From: Actimicrobium sp. CCC2.4
GTDB taxonomy: Bacteria; Pseudomonadota; Gammaproteobacteria; Burkholderiales; Burkholderiaceae_D
Direction: 5' to 3'
Length of the DNA: 64,000 nucleotides
NCBI RefSeq assembly: GCF_034347385.1
Contig: NZ_CP133777.1
Coordinates: forward strand, 1,984,001-2,048,000
Shown here piece by piece: positions 9,914 through 19,361 of the stretch. A program made the translations under genes and the position numbers. The notes under the pieces are model-generated. The model did no database searches and had not been told where the DNA came from. It saw only the letters and a list, made by a program, of their open reading frames with translations. Numbering within the stretch: position 1 is the stretch's first letter; each line of letters opens with the position of its first letter.

Positions 9914-11078
9914 TCCGGCCGGCACCGTCATTGCGATGGTGGCCGGGGAAAGTTCCGGCGACTTGCTGGCCAGCCGCTTGCTGGCCGGCTTGCGGCCGCA
10001 ACTGCCGCAGGCGCGCATGCACGGTATCGGCGGTCCGCACATGGCCGAATACGGTTTCACCAGCGACTGGCCGATGGAAAAACTGTCAGTGCGCGGCCTG
10101 TTCGAAGTGCTGGCCCATTACCGCGAAATCACCAATATCCGTAACTCGCTGCGTGCCGGCCTGATGGCCGAACGGCCGTCGGTGTTCATCGGTGTCGATG
10201 CGCCGGACTTCAACCTCGGTCTCGAAACCGACCTGAAAAAAGCCGGTATCCCGACCATGCATTTCATTAGCCCGTCGATCTGGGCCTGGCGCGGTGGCCG
10301 CATCAAGAAAATCGAGCGTGCGGTCTCGCACATGCTGGTGGTGTTTCCGTTCGAAGAGGCGATCTATCGCAATGCCGGTATCGCCGCGACCTATGTCGGC
10401 CATCCGCTGGCCGAGATCATCCCGATGACGCCCGATGTGGCAGCAGCCCGTATCGCACTGAAGTTGCCGCCACGCGCCACCGTCGTGGCGATTATGCCGG
10501 GCAGCCGGATGTCGGAACTCAAATACAATGCCGCCGCTTTCGTGGCGGCAGCCAGCCTGCTGCAGGAGCGCGATCCGATGATCCGTTTCATCGCACCGAT
10601 GGCGGGGTTGGAGCAGGGGCGTTACTTTACCGAACTGGTCGATGCGGCCGGCTTGTCCGAGGTGCCCGTTCAGTTGCTGTATGACCAGTCGCATCTTGCG
10701 ATGGCGGCGGCCGATATCGTGCTGGTAGCGTCGGGTACCGCGTCGCTGGAAGTGGCGCTGTTCAAGAAGCCGATGGTGATTGCGTACAAGATGTTGCGGG
10801 CGTCATGGGAAATCATGCGTCACATGGGCTACCAGCCATGGGTCGGTTTGCCCAACATCCTGGCGCAGGAATTCATCGTGCCGGAATTGCTGCAACAGGC
10901 TGCCACACCGCAGGCGATGGCCGATGCCTTGTGGCAGCAACTCAATGACGTGAACGGCCGGGCGACGCTGGTCGAACGCTTCACGCACATGCACCATGCG
11001 CTGCTGCGCGACACGGCCCGTGAAAGTGCCAATGCGGTGCTGGCGCTGATCGATCAATCGCGTCCGGCAACTTCATAA
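9897..11078 (+). CDS. lpxB: Lipid-A-disaccharide synthase
   Basis: A 393-residue GT19 glycosyltransferase that joins UDP-diacyl-GlcN and lipid X at the inner membrane. The GTG at 9897 is chosen as start: GGAG lies 10 nt upstream and the conserved core (IAMVAGESSGDLLASRLLAG) begins 12 residues later. An ATG at 9873 would overlap lpxA by 41 bp. Other family segments are YVGHPLAE near residue 163, IMPGSRMSELKYN near residue 200 and LVASGTASLEVALFKKPMVI near residue 277. rnhB follows after 3 bp. Confidence 0.96.
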   Translation: MALSADPAGTVIAMVAGESSGDLLASRLLAGLRPQLPQARMHGIGGPHMAEYGFTSDWPMEKLSVRGLFEVLAHYREITNIRNSLRAGLMAERPSVFIGVDAPDFNLGLETDLKKAGIPTMHFISPSIWAWRGGRIKKIERAVSHMLVVFPFEEAIYRNAGIAATYVGHPLAEIIPMTPDVAAARIALKLPPRATVVAIMPGSRMSELKYNAAAFVAAASLLQERDPMIRFIAPMAGLEQGRYFTELVDAAGLSEVPVQLLYDQSHLAMAAADIVLVASGTASLEVALFKKPMVIAYKMLRASWEIMRHMGYQPWVGLPNILAQEFIVPELLQQAATPQAMADALWQQLNDVNGRATLVERFTHMHHALLRDTARESANAVLALIDQSRPATS

Positions 11079-11081
11079 ACG

Positions 11082-11708
11082 ATGGCGACCTTGACTAAGC
11101 TGACTGCTTCTCTCCCCCTGTATGACTACCCCGGTGAACTGGTGTGCGGCGTCGATGAAGCCGGCCGCGGCCCGCTCGCCGGCCCGGTGTTTGCCGCTGC
11201 TGTGATCCTCGATCCGGCTCATCCGATTGCCGGTTTGCGCGATTCCAAGAAGCTCACCGAAGCGCGCCGCGACGCGCTGGCCATCGAGATCAAGGCGCAT
11301 GCGCTGGCCTGGTCGATTGCCGAATGCTCGCACCACGAAATCGACGCGATCAATATTTTGCAGGCATCGCTGCTGGCCATGAAGCGGGCGGTCGATACCT
11401 TGCCGACAATGCCGACGCTGGCGCTGATCGATGGTAATCGCTGCCCGGTCATGACGGTCCGGTCGATTGCGATCGTCGGTGGCGATGACAAAGTCGATGC
11501 GATTTCTGCTGCGTCCATCCTCGCCAAGACTGCGCGTGATGCGGCGCTGGTAGTGTTGCATGCCGACTATCCCGACTATGCATTCGATCGCCACAAGGGC
11601 TATCCGACGGCGCTGCATCTGGAGCGTTTGCGCTTGCACGGCGTGTCGCCGGTGCATCGCCGTTCGTACGCGCCGGTGCGGCGCCTGCTGCAGGAGGGCG
11701 ACGCATGA
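11082..11708 (+). CDS. rnhB: Ribonuclease HII
   Basis: A 208-residue enzyme that cuts the RNA strand of RNA:DNA hybrids and removes single ribonucleotides from DNA. The active-site motif [19 protein letters not shown] is at residues 22-40, and [11 protein letters not shown] follows near residue 53. [13 protein letters not shown] sequence ([12 protein letters not shown]) and the C-terminal [11 protein letters not shown] segment are present. The next gene starts inside its stop (ATGA overlap). It ends the lipid A operon in many betaproteobacteria. Confidence 0.96.
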   Translation: MATLTKLTASLPLYDYPGELVCGVDEAGRGPLAGPVFAAAVILDPAHPIAGLRDSKKLTEARRDALAIEIKAHALAWSIAECSHHEIDAINILQASLLAMKRAVDTLPTMPTLALIDGNRCPVMTVRSIAIVGGDDKVDAISAASILAKTARDAALVVLHADYPDYAFDRHKGYPTALHLERLRLHGVSPVHRRSYAPVRRLLQEGDA

Positions 11709-12493
11709 AGCCGATCAGCTCGCGCGACAATCCGCTTTACAAGGAACTCAAGCAACTGGCCACCAGTTCGCAGGCGCGCCGCAAGGCCGGTCGCACGCTG
11801 CTCGATGGCGTGCATCTGTGCGAGGCGTATTTGCAGCATCTGGGCATGCCGGCACTGTGCGTCGTCAGCCAGAGCGCCACCATCAATCAGGAAGTCGTGC
11901 CGCTGCTGATGCAATGCGAAGCCGGGCGGGTGCAATGCATTGTCCTGCCGGACGCGCTGTATCAGGCCATCAGCCAGGTCGAGCATGGCGTCGGCCTGAT
12001 GTTTGTCGTCGAGACCCCGCAGCTGGTGATGCCTGTCGCGCTGGCCGGTTCCGCCGTGCTGCTCGATAACCTGCAGGATCCCGGCAACATGGGATCGATC
12101 CTGCGCAGCGCAGCCGCCGCCGGCATCGAGTACGTGTTCTGCAGTCCCGGTACTGCCTTCGCGTGGTCGCCGAAAGTGCTGCGTGCCGGCATGGGCGCGC
12201 ACTTCCTGCTGAAGATCTTCGAGAACGTCGACCTCGCCGAGGTCGTGCGCAACGCCAGCGTTCCGGTGCTGGCGACCAGTTCGCATGTTGCGCAGCGGGT
12301 CTATGACATCGACCTGACGCAACCGGTGGCCTGGCTATTCGGCCATGAAGGGCAGGGCGTCGAGGAACAATTGCTGGCACTGGCCACGCATCAGGTCGCC
12401 ATCCCGCACATCGGGGCGATGGAGTCGCTGAACGTGGCGGCCTGTGCAGCGGTGTGTTTTTTCGAGCAAGTCAGGCAACGCAGCGCCGGCTAG
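11705..12493 (+). CDS. RNA 2'-O-methyltransferase, TrmH/SpoU family
   Basis: A 262-residue SPOUT-class methyltransferase. An N-terminal substrate-binding domain ([21 protein letters not shown]) leads to the catalytic trefoil-knot domain. Its three motifs are [20 protein letters not shown] near residue 120, [15 protein letters not shown] near residue 211 and [20 protein letters not shown] near the end. The substrate (23S rRNA or tRNA) cannot be told from sequence. It overlaps rnhB by 4 bp and is probably the last gene of the operon. Confidence 0.9.
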   Translation: MKPISSRDNPLYKELKQLATSSQARRKAGRTLLDGVHLCEAYLQHLGMPALCVVSQSATINQEVVPLLMQCEAGRVQCIVLPDALYQAISQVEHGVGLMFVVETPQLVMPVALAGSAVLLDNLQDPGNMGSILRSAAAAGIEYVFCSPGTAFAWSPKVLRAGMGAHFLLKIFENVDLAEVVRNASVPVLATSSHVAQRVYDIDLTQPVAWLFGHEGQGVEEQLLALATHQVAIPHIGAMESLNVAACAAVCFFEQVRQRSAG

Positions 12494-12512
12494 TTGCTTC
12501 ATGCCAGTCGCT

Positions 12513-14450
12513 TCACGCCAGTCGCAAATGCCACACCCGCAGTGCCATGTGGATATCCAGTTGGCGGGCCGGATCGGACCAGTCTGCGGCCAGCGTGCTG
12601 ATGGCTTCGAGGCGCTGGCGCAGCGTATTGATGTGGATGCCGAGGGCGCTTGCCGTTGCGCGTGCGTGCCGGCCATGATCGAGGTAGCTCAGCAGCGAGG
12701 CGGCCAGTTCTGCCTTGCGGGTGTCATCGCCAGGCGCGAGCTTGCCGAGCGTAGCGTTAAGAAACACATCGATCTCCCCGCTCGATTTTCCGGCAAACAG
12801 CAGCGCATACAAGGCCAGTTCGGATTCATGAAACAGCGCGCCCGAGCGGCCCAGCGCCGGCAGGATGGCCAGGCAGCGCGTCAGCTTGTCATACGCGGCC
12901 GGTAAAGCCGAACCGTCTGCCAGCGGCAGCGATACGACGCCGGTCGAGGCTTTGCCCGGCTGGTCGCCGATCGCCGCAGCGACGGTATCGCGCAGGTCGG
13001 CCGTCCCATGGCAGGCGCTGACAAAGACCAGCACCTCATCCATTTCATCGAACAGCATGCCGGCCAGTTCCGGCCGCCGGCGCAAGCGGTTGAGCAGGTA
13101 GCCGGTATCGCCATGCGCGACTTTCACGAGCAGCAGTTGCAGCGGTCGCGACAAATCCAGTCCGTGCCGTGCCGCGCGCTGCAGGTTGCGGGCCTTGTCT
13201 TGGCGCGCATGGCTGACCAGATTGCGCAGCAGTTGCGGCACATCCTTGCGCGCGGCGGCGTCGGTGTTTTCTTCGGATAGCAGCACCACGCCCGCCACCA
13301 CCGAGCTGCGTTCGAAGATGCGCACCGCGACATCATTGAGTTCGGCGGCGGTGTGGATGATCAGCCCGCCGAGCAGGCCGTGGCCGCCAACGACTGCCGA
13401 CACGCGCCACACCGATCCGGCATGGCCGGCCACGCTGACCGAGCGACCCAGTACCCGGCTTTCGCCGAGCGCCAGATGGAGCGGGTGATCGAACTGGTGA
13501 CGGTCGCTGGCCAGTGTGTCGGCCACGCCGGCGCGACAGATTTCCTGTTCGCCCGCATCGATGACGAGAACGTCACCGTCCAGCATCGCCGCGACCATGT
13601 CGCAGATAGCGCGCAGGCCACCGCCTTTGGCCACCAGCGAGGTCAGGCGCTCGTGGGCGTCAGCCGCATTCTGGGTGTCGGCGCGCTGCTTTTCGAGATT
13701 CGCGTTGGCCTCGCTGGCCAGTCGCAACGCTTGCCGGGCTTGCTCGAACAGGCGGGCATTTTCGATCGCGACGCTGGCATGGGCGGCGAGGGTGGACAGG
13801 ATGGACATTTCCCAGGCGTTGTACGAACGTACGTAGCGGTCGCCGACAAACAGCACGCCGATGACCGTGTCGCCCGACAGCAGCGGCACGCCGAGAATCG
13901 AGCGGATGTCTTCTCCGGTGACCGCCGCGTCGATGAATTTGTTGTGGGCGAAGCGGCCATCAGACTCGTAATCGGACGAGCAGTACGGCGCGCGGTTGCG
14001 CGCCACGAAGCCGCAGATGCCGACTTCGCGGCTGACCCGCACGCGCTTGAATTTTTCCGAGAAGGCGCCGTCGGTGGCGCGCACATAAAAATCGTCGTGC
14101 TCGTGATCGACGATCGACAGGTAGCCGACATCGCAACCGATCAGTTTGCGTGCGCGCTGCACGATGGCCTGCAGGACGGCGTCGATATCGCGCAGCGCGG
14201 TCAGGTCCTGGGCCGTTTCGATCAGTGCCATCAGGCCGCGCTCACGGGTCTGGTGATGGTCGAGTCGATCACGTACCTCCATGCCTTTTTGCGCGCTATC
14301 GAGCAGCAGATCCTTGTCGCGTCCGTCCGGTAACGCATGCACCCGTGCCAACAGGCGGGCGAAGTCATCCTTCACGCCATCGGTATGCAACAGCATCACG
14401 ATGTCGCACTGCAGCGCAGATAACTGGTCGATGGCAGGGGACGGGTGCAT
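12513..14450 (-). CDS. GAF-domain PucR/CdaR-type transcriptional regulator
   Basis: A 645-residue regulator read from the ATG at 14450; a longer open frame to 14498 adds 16 unconserved residues. A GAF sensor domain lies at about residues 90-240 (DVGYLSIVDHEHDDFYVRAT, LGVPLLSGDTVIGVLFVGDR). A short helical linker and a middle region follow. The C-terminal PucR-type helix-turn-helix ends the protein (LLSYLDHGRHARATASALGI, then HINTLRQRLEAI). It is divergent from the HMG-CoA reductase gene 152 bp away. Control of that gene is inferred from position only; the ligand is unknown. Confidence 0.85.
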   Translation of the reverse strand: MHPSPAIDQLSALQCDIVMLLHTDGVKDDFARLLARVHALPDGRDKDLLLDSAQKGMEVRDRLDHHQTRERGLMALIETAQDLTALRDIDAVLQAIVQRARKLIGCDVGYLSIVDHEHDDFYVRATDGAFSEKFKRVRVSREVGICGFVARNRAPYCSSDYESDGRFAHNKFIDAAVTGEDIRSILGVPLLSGDTVIGVLFVGDRYVRSYNAWEMSILSTLAAHASVAIENARLFEQARQALRLASEANANLEKQRADTQNAADAHERLTSLVAKGGGLRAICDMVAAMLDGDVLVIDAGEQEICRAGVADTLASDRHQFDHPLHLALGESRVLGRSVSVAGHAGSVWRVSAVVGGHGLLGGLIIHTAAELNDVAVRIFERSSVVAGVVLLSEENTDAAARKDVPQLLRNLVSHARQDKARNLQRAARHGLDLSRPLQLLLVKVAHGDTGYLLNRLRRRPELAGMLFDEMDEVLVFVSACHGTADLRDTVAAAIGDQPGKASTGVVSLPLADGSALPAAYDKLTRCLAILPALGRSGALFHESELALYALLFAGKSSGEIDVFLNATLGKLAPGDDTRKAELAASLLSYLDHGRHARATASALGIHINTLRQRLEAISTLAADWSDPARQLDIHMALRVWHLRLA

Positions 14451-14602
14451 GGCAGAATTCCGCGAAGGTGAAGGCAAGCGACACCATACAGCACACATAA
14501 AATAATTTGATTTATGGCAGTTAGCTCCATAGGAATTGCGGCCAGCGATTTCTAGAATAGGTCACCGCAACGGCGCGTCCGACCGTTCACGAAGGAGACT
14601 GC

Positions 14603-15883
14603 ATGACCATCGATTCCCGCCTGCCGAATTTTCGCGCACTCGACCCCGCCGCCCGGCTTGACCACATCGTCGCCGTCGCCGGCCTGACACCCGAAGAGCG
14701 TGCGCTCATCGCCGAACCGGGCGGCCTGCCGCTGGAGGTCGCCAACGGCATGGTCGAAAACGTCATCGGCAAATTCGAACTGCCGTATTCGGTGGCCGGC
14801 TACTTCCAGATCAATGGCCGCGACGTGCTGGTGCCGATGGTGGTCGAAGAGCCATCGGTGGTCGCCGCGGCATCGTTCATGGCCAAGATCATCCGCGAGT
14901 CGGGTGGCTTCCAGACCTCGAGCACCGGCCCGCTGATGCGCGCGCAAGTGCAGGTCATGGAGCTGGCCGATCCGTTCGGTGCGCGCCATGCGGTACTGAG
15001 CCACAAGCAGGAACTGATCACGCTGGCCAACAGCCGCGACAAGGTGCTGATCGGCCTGGGCGGCGGCTGCAAGGATATCGAAGTCCACGTGTTTGCCGAT
15101 ACCGCGCGCGGCCCGATGGTGATCGTTCACCTGATCGTCGACGTGCGCGATGCGATGGGTGCGAACACCGTCAACACGATGGCCGAAGCCGTGGCGGGTC
15201 GGATCGAAGCGATCACCGGCGGCAAGGTGCGCCTGCGCATCCTGTCGAACCTGGCCGACCTGCGGCTGGCCCGGGCACGCGTGCAGATCCGCCCCGAATT
15301 GCTCAAGAGCGCCGATTACACGGCCGACGAAGTCATCAATGGCATCATCGATGCGTACACATTCGCGGCCATCGACCCGTACCGGGCGGCGACCCACAAC
15401 AAAGGCATCATGAACGGCATCGATCCTGTCATCGTCGCAACCGGCAATGACTGGCGCGCGGTCGAAGCCGGCGCCCATGCGTACGCCTGCCGCGACGGGC
15501 GCTATACCTCGCTGACGACGTGGGAAGTGTCGGCTGCCGGTGACCTGGTCGGTACCATCGAAATGCCGATGCCGGTCGGACTGGTCGGCGGCGCCACCAA
15601 GACCCATCCGATGGCGCGCCTGTCGCTGAAGATCATGCAGGTGCGCTCGGCGCAGGAGCTGGCCGAGATTGCGGTCGCGGTCGGGCTGGCACAGAACCTG
15701 GGCGCGTTGCGGGCCTTGTCGACTGAAGGCATACAGCGCGGTCACATGGCGCTGCATGCGCGCAATATCGCCATCGTCGCCGGTGCCACCGGTGCCGATG
15801 TCGACCGGATTGCACGCGCGATGGTCGCAGCCGGCGATGTGCGGGCCGACTTCGCTGCCGAATTATTGGGCAAGCCGGCGTAG
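14603..15883 (+). CDS. mvaA: Class II (degradative) hydroxymethylglutaryl-CoA reductase
   Basis: A 426-residue enzyme resembling the Pseudomonas mevalonii reductase, which oxidises mevalonate to HMG-CoA with NAD for growth on mevalonate. All catalytic residues sit at the P. mevalonii positions: Glu83 in [12 protein letters not shown], Lys267 in [10 protein letters not shown], Asp283 in TGNDWRAVE and His381 in [11 protein letters not shown]. The [11 protein letters not shown] and [14 protein letters not shown] segments are also present. The RBS GAAGGAG is well placed. Because dxr shows that isoprenoids are made by the MEP route, a catabolic role is likelier than a biosynthetic one. Confidence 0.94.
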   Translation: MTIDSRLPNFRALDPAARLDHIVAVAGLTPEERALIAEPGGLPLEVANGMVENVIGKFELPYSVAGYFQINGRDVLVPMVVEEPSVVAAASFMAKIIRESGGFQTSSTGPLMRAQVQVMELADPFGARHAVLSHKQELITLANSRDKVLIGLGGGCKDIEVHVFADTARGPMVIVHLIVDVRDAMGANTVNTMAEAVAGRIEAITGGKVRLRILSNLADLRLARARVQIRPELLKSADYTADEVINGIIDAYTFAAIDPYRAATHNKGIMNGIDPVIVATGNDWRAVEAGAHAYACRDGRYTSLTTWEVSAAGDLVGTIEMPMPVGLVGGATKTHPMARLSLKIMQVRSAQELAEIAVAVGLAQNLGALRALSTEGIQRGHMALHARNIAIVAGATGADVDRIARAMVAAGDVRADFAAELLGKPA

Positions 15884-15957
15884 CGTCGTCGTAGTCACTG
15901 TCACAGAACCACTTATAAAACGGCGGGCAATGACCCGCCACACAAGGAGACCGCACC

Positions 15958-17163
15958 ATGAACCACCGCACCCTCATCGCCGCTGCCATCACGCTACTAT
16001 TTGCAACCGGTACGCACGCTCAGGCTCAGTCTGCCAGTGAGCCGATCCGGATCGGCTTCATCACCGACATGTCGGGTCCGTACGCCGACACCGACGGTGC
16101 CGGCGGCCTCGAAGCGATCCGCATGGCCGTCGAGGATGCCGGTGGCAAGGTGCTCGGCAAGAAGATCGAAATCCTGTCGGCCGACCATCAGAACAAGGCA
16201 GACACCGCTGCCGTGACGGCGCGCGAATGGGTTGACCGGCGCAACCTCAAATTGCTGATCGGTGGCGTCAATTCCGGTGCCGGCCTGGCCATGAACAACG
16301 TCATGGCCGAGAAGAAGCAGGTCTACATCAACATCGGTGCCGCCACCGCCAAGCTCACCAACGAAGAATGCACGCCGTACACCGTCCACTACGAATACGA
16401 CACCGTTGCGCTGGCCAAGGGCACCGGTTCGGCCGTCGTCGCTGCGGGCGGCAAATCCTGGTTCTTCCTGATCGCCGATTACGCGTTCGGCCATTCGCTG
16501 TTTGCCGATACCTCCGAAGTCATCAAGGCCAGCGGCGGCACCGTGGTCGGTTCGGCCAAACATCCGCCGACGGCCAACGACATGTCGTCATTCATCCTGC
16601 AGGCACAGGCTTCGAAAGCGCAGGTGCTGGGTCTGGCCAATGCCGGTTCGGACACCATCAACTCGATCAAAAGCGCGCGCGATTTCGGTCTGACCAGGGA
16701 CATGAAGATCGCCGGCTTGCTGATGGTTATCAACGATATCCACGGCTTGGGCCTGCCGGTCGCGCAAGGCTTGCTGATGACGGATAGCTGGTACTGGGAC
16801 AAGGACGAGGCGTCGCGCAAGTTCGCCAATCGCTTCTTCCTGAAGATGAAGAAGATGCCGAGCACGCATCAGGCGGCGGCCTATTCGGCAACGATGACGT
16901 ATCTGCGGGCGGTGACTCAGGCAAAGACTGATGACGCCGACGCGGTCATGGCCGAACTGAAGAAAATGAAACTCGACGATTTTTACAGCAAGGGTTACAT
17001 CCGCCAGGATGGTCGCTACATTCACGACATGTATCTGATGCAGGTGAAGACCCCGGCCGAGTCGAAGAAGCCATGGGATTATCTGAAGATGGTTGCGACG
17101 ATACCGGGCGAGGAAGCGTTCACCAAGGTGGCGGATTCGAAGTGTTATTTGCTGAAGAAATAA
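15958..17163 (+). CDS. Branched-chain amino acid type ABC transporter substrate-binding protein
   Basis: A 401-residue periplasmic binding protein of the LivJ-like type I fold. A signal peptide (MNHRTLIAAAITLLFATG) is cleaved near AQAQS. The mature domain starts IRIGFITDMSGPYADTDGAG and contains IEILSADHQNKADTA, both typical of the family. RBS AAGGAG precedes the ATG. It follows the HMG-CoA reductase by 74 bp in the same direction and may bind mevalonate or a related acid. No permease or ATPase gene lies nearby, so the transporter partners must be elsewhere. Confidence 0.88.
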   Translation: MNHRTLIAAAITLLFATGTHAQAQSASEPIRIGFITDMSGPYADTDGAGGLEAIRMAVEDAGGKVLGKKIEILSADHQNKADTAAVTAREWVDRRNLKLLIGGVNSGAGLAMNNVMAEKKQVYINIGAATAKLTNEECTPYTVHYEYDTVALAKGTGSAVVAAGGKSWFFLIADYAFGHSLFADTSEVIKASGGTVVGSAKHPPTANDMSSFILQAQASKAQVLGLANAGSDTINSIKSARDFGLTRDMKIAGLLMVINDIHGLGLPVAQGLLMTDSWYWDKDEASRKFANRFFLKMKKMPSTHQAAAYSATMTYLRAVTQAKTDDADAVMAELKKMKLDDFYSKGYIRQDGRYIHDMYLMQVKTPAESKKPWDYLKMVATIPGEEAFTKVADSKCYLLKK

Positions 17164-17239
17164 GCGGGAGGACTTTCTTCTTTTATCGCGGGCGCCCGTT
17201 TTTCAATACCGCTTCATAGTTCTGCCGCGCCGCCCACGT

Positions 17240-17405
17240 CATCGTAGGGTGGGCACGATACTTCTTGTGTCCACCCTACGCACGACCGATGGCAGGCTCA
17301 TTCAAGGTAGGGTGCAATAACCAACGGGCATTGCACCGTTTGTCGTGCACCGTGCGCTGATGTCGCTGCACGGTGCAATGCCCTTCGGTTATTGCACCCT
17401 ACGCA
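17240..17405. repeat. Two nested REP-like inverted repeats
   Basis: The 269-bp gap after the binding-protein gene holds two inverted repeats and no gene. The first has arms CGTAGGGTGG (17243-17252) and CCACCCTACG (17271-17280). The second is longer: 17307-17339, starting GTAGGGTGCAATAACC, pairs with 17369-17402, ending GGTTATTGCACCCTAC. Both share the TAGGGTG core common in dispersed intergenic repeats. They may act as a bidirectional transcription stop between the two converging genes. Confidence 0.8.
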
Positions 17406-17432
17406 CTGGCGTGAAAACGACAACACGGACCA

Positions 17433-17588
17433 TCAACGTTCGGCGTTGGCTTTTTTTAATTCTGCAGCCAGGCTTGTGCGGACCTCGACAATCGTGATGC
17501 CACGTGTCGGATCTGCCTTGATGGCGTCGTAGGCCGGGCCGGCTTCATTCTCCAGCCACAGATCGATCTCGCTATTTTCGTCAGGCAA
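17433..17588 (-). CDS. Small antitoxin-like protein, coupled to upstream gene
   Basis: A 51-residue acidic protein if read from the TTG at 17588. That TTG follows GGAGGG by 4 nt and overlaps the stop of the zinc-ribbon membrane protein by 8 bp, so the pair may be translationally coupled. The pattern WLENEAGPAYDAIKADPTRG followed by VRTSLAAELKK resembles short ParD/Phd-like antitoxins. No toxin gene lies next to it. The start choice and the antitoxin assignment are both inference. Confidence 0.5.
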   Translation of the reverse strand: MPDENSEIDLWLENEAGPAYDAIKADPTRGITIVEVRTSLAAELKKANAER

Positions 17589-19323
17589 ACTTCCCTCCGC
17601 ATCCCGAACAGAAGCGCGCCTCGGATAACCGCGCCGCACCGCATTCCCCGCAAAAATTTTCTGCCGACGCCACCGCCACCGGTGGCACCAGGTCCTGCAA
17701 GACCTGCGCGACCGTGGCCTGCGCTGCTTGTCCGCTCTGCGTCGCAGCGATCTTGCCGAGGTCGTCGGCGTTGGTTGGGGCGACAAACATCGAGCGGGCG
17801 CGAGCGAATTCCGACAGGTGTGCGGCAAGGCCGCTGGTGATGTCGCTCTGGCCGTTCATGGCCGTGATCCAGCGTTTCTGGTCCTTGCCGAAGACCACTG
17901 ATTCGATCCGCGCCGTCCAGACCCGCATCGTCATCGCGTCGACATGGATGCCGTTGCTCTCGGTACGCACTGTGCTTGAAAAATCATTGCCGAGCCGGTT
18001 GCGTGCCGTCGTGTACTGGCCGGCCAGTTCAAGCCAGATGACTTCCGACACGAAGTCGAAGCGGCCCCAGAGTTTTTCGGATGAGCGAAAACAAAAGCGG
18101 CCTACCGAAAACGCGACGAAGGCAAAGGTCAGGTAAGCGACTATCGATAGTTCGAACGTGCCGGCTTCGAAGCGCATCACGAATAGCAGCAGCGCGACCG
18201 CGCCGGCGCACAGCATCGCCAAGCCATACAGGTTCAGGATCACCAGCCAGCGGCTGCGCGCGCCGGCAAGGGCGGCGGGGAGCGACAGCGCAGAAAGTAC
18301 TTCGGCTGGCACCGGCTGGGTTTCCTCGACGATTTCGCCGCTGAAGCTGCCGGTGGCAGTCGACGAATCGACTACCGGATCGATGCGGGCGTAGCGCCGG
18401 TTAGGGATTTTTTCGACCCATTTCTGCTGCATCACCCGATCGAATTCGTTGATGATCTGGCCCGGATGGGTGTTGATGTTCAGACTCAGGACTTCGCAGC
18501 TCATGTTGGTGGCAGGCGGCGCGGACAATTGGCGGATCAGTGCAACGAAGAACAGTGCCACCGAACCCAGCGCGGCCAGCAGCAGGAACAAGGCCTGCCA
18601 GTGCAGCGTCAGCCAGTGCAGTTCAGGCAGGGAGCGGGCAAAGAGCGCGATGATCACAGGTCCGATGACGGCGGCGACGACCAGCGCGATGATGCCGGTT
18701 TCATTGACGCTGGCTTGCTGCTCGACGGTCATCGGTCGCAGCACGAGCCAGGCCGCAAACGTAAAGTAAAAGAGGCCGACCCACTGCGCCGTTTGCGGCT
18801 GCGAAAAACCCATCCACGCGACCAGCAGCGACACCAGCGTCAGTGCGATGACGAGGCCATTCCTGAATTGCGACTGTGCTAGTTGCTGCACCGGCAGCGG
18901 CGCCAGGATCAGCCGTGGGAAGCGGTCGTAGAGCAAGCCATTGAGCGCGCCGGCAGGCTCCGGAAAACTGAGGGCGCCGCGGCGCAAGTCATCCTGGACG
19001 GCATCAATGTGCTGTGATTTTCCGGTCATGCCGTGTTGCAGTTCCGGTGCCAGGCCCACCGGCAGCGCGCGGCCGAAGAAAAACCGCAGCCGCGTCATGC
19101 CGGTCGCGCCGCAGCGGATGCCGTAAGCGATGAGCAGGATGCCGGCGATCACCGGCACGGCGAATTTGATGTTGAGACCGGTCAGATTGCTGCGTGCAGC
19201 CAATAGGGACAACAGGCCGCAGATCAGATAGAACGCGCTGACCGCGAACTGGAACAGGTTTTCTATCCGGTACGGATTGGGCAATTCGAGGCGCTGGCTC
19301 TCGGAACTGTAGTCATAGGCCAT
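17581..19323 (-). CDS. Polytopic membrane protein with C-terminal zinc ribbon
   Basis: A 580-residue protein I do not recognise as a named family. The N terminus has two membrane segments (QFAVSAFYLICGLLSLLAAR and FAVPVIAGILLIAYGI). Further hydrophobic segments lie at about residues 155-285 and 365-420. A soluble domain follows, and the last 26 residues carry two CxxC pairs (CGECGAARLSEARFCSGCGG), a zinc-ribbon knuckle. GGGGAAG precedes the ATG at 19323. The small gene 17433-17588 starts inside its stop region. A sensor or scaffold role is possible but not shown. Confidence 0.75.
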   Translation of the reverse strand: MAYDYSSESQRLELPNPYRIENLFQFAVSAFYLICGLLSLLAARSNLTGLNIKFAVPVIAGILLIAYGIRCGATGMTRLRFFFGRALPVGLAPELQHGMTGKSQHIDAVQDDLRRGALSFPEPAGALNGLLYDRFPRLILAPLPVQQLAQSQFRNGLVIALTLVSLLVAWMGFSQPQTAQWVGLFYFTFAAWLVLRPMTVEQQASVNETGIIALVVAAVIGPVIIALFARSLPELHWLTLHWQALFLLLAALGSVALFFVALIRQLSAPPATNMSCEVLSLNINTHPGQIINEFDRVMQQKWVEKIPNRRYARIDPVVDSSTATGSFSGEIVEETQPVPAEVLSALSLPAALAGARSRWLVILNLYGLAMLCAGAVALLLFVMRFEAGTFELSIVAYLTFAFVAFSVGRFCFRSSEKLWGRFDFVSEVIWLELAGQYTTARNRLGNDFSSTVRTESNGIHVDAMTMRVWTARIESVVFGKDQKRWITAMNGQSDITSGLAAHLSEFARARSMFVAPTNADDLGKIAATQSGQAAQATVAQVLQDLVPPVAVASAENFCGECGAARLSEARFCSGCGGKFA

Positions 19324-19361
19324 CGTCGCTTCCCCGAAAATTGATCATTACAAATAGTAGA

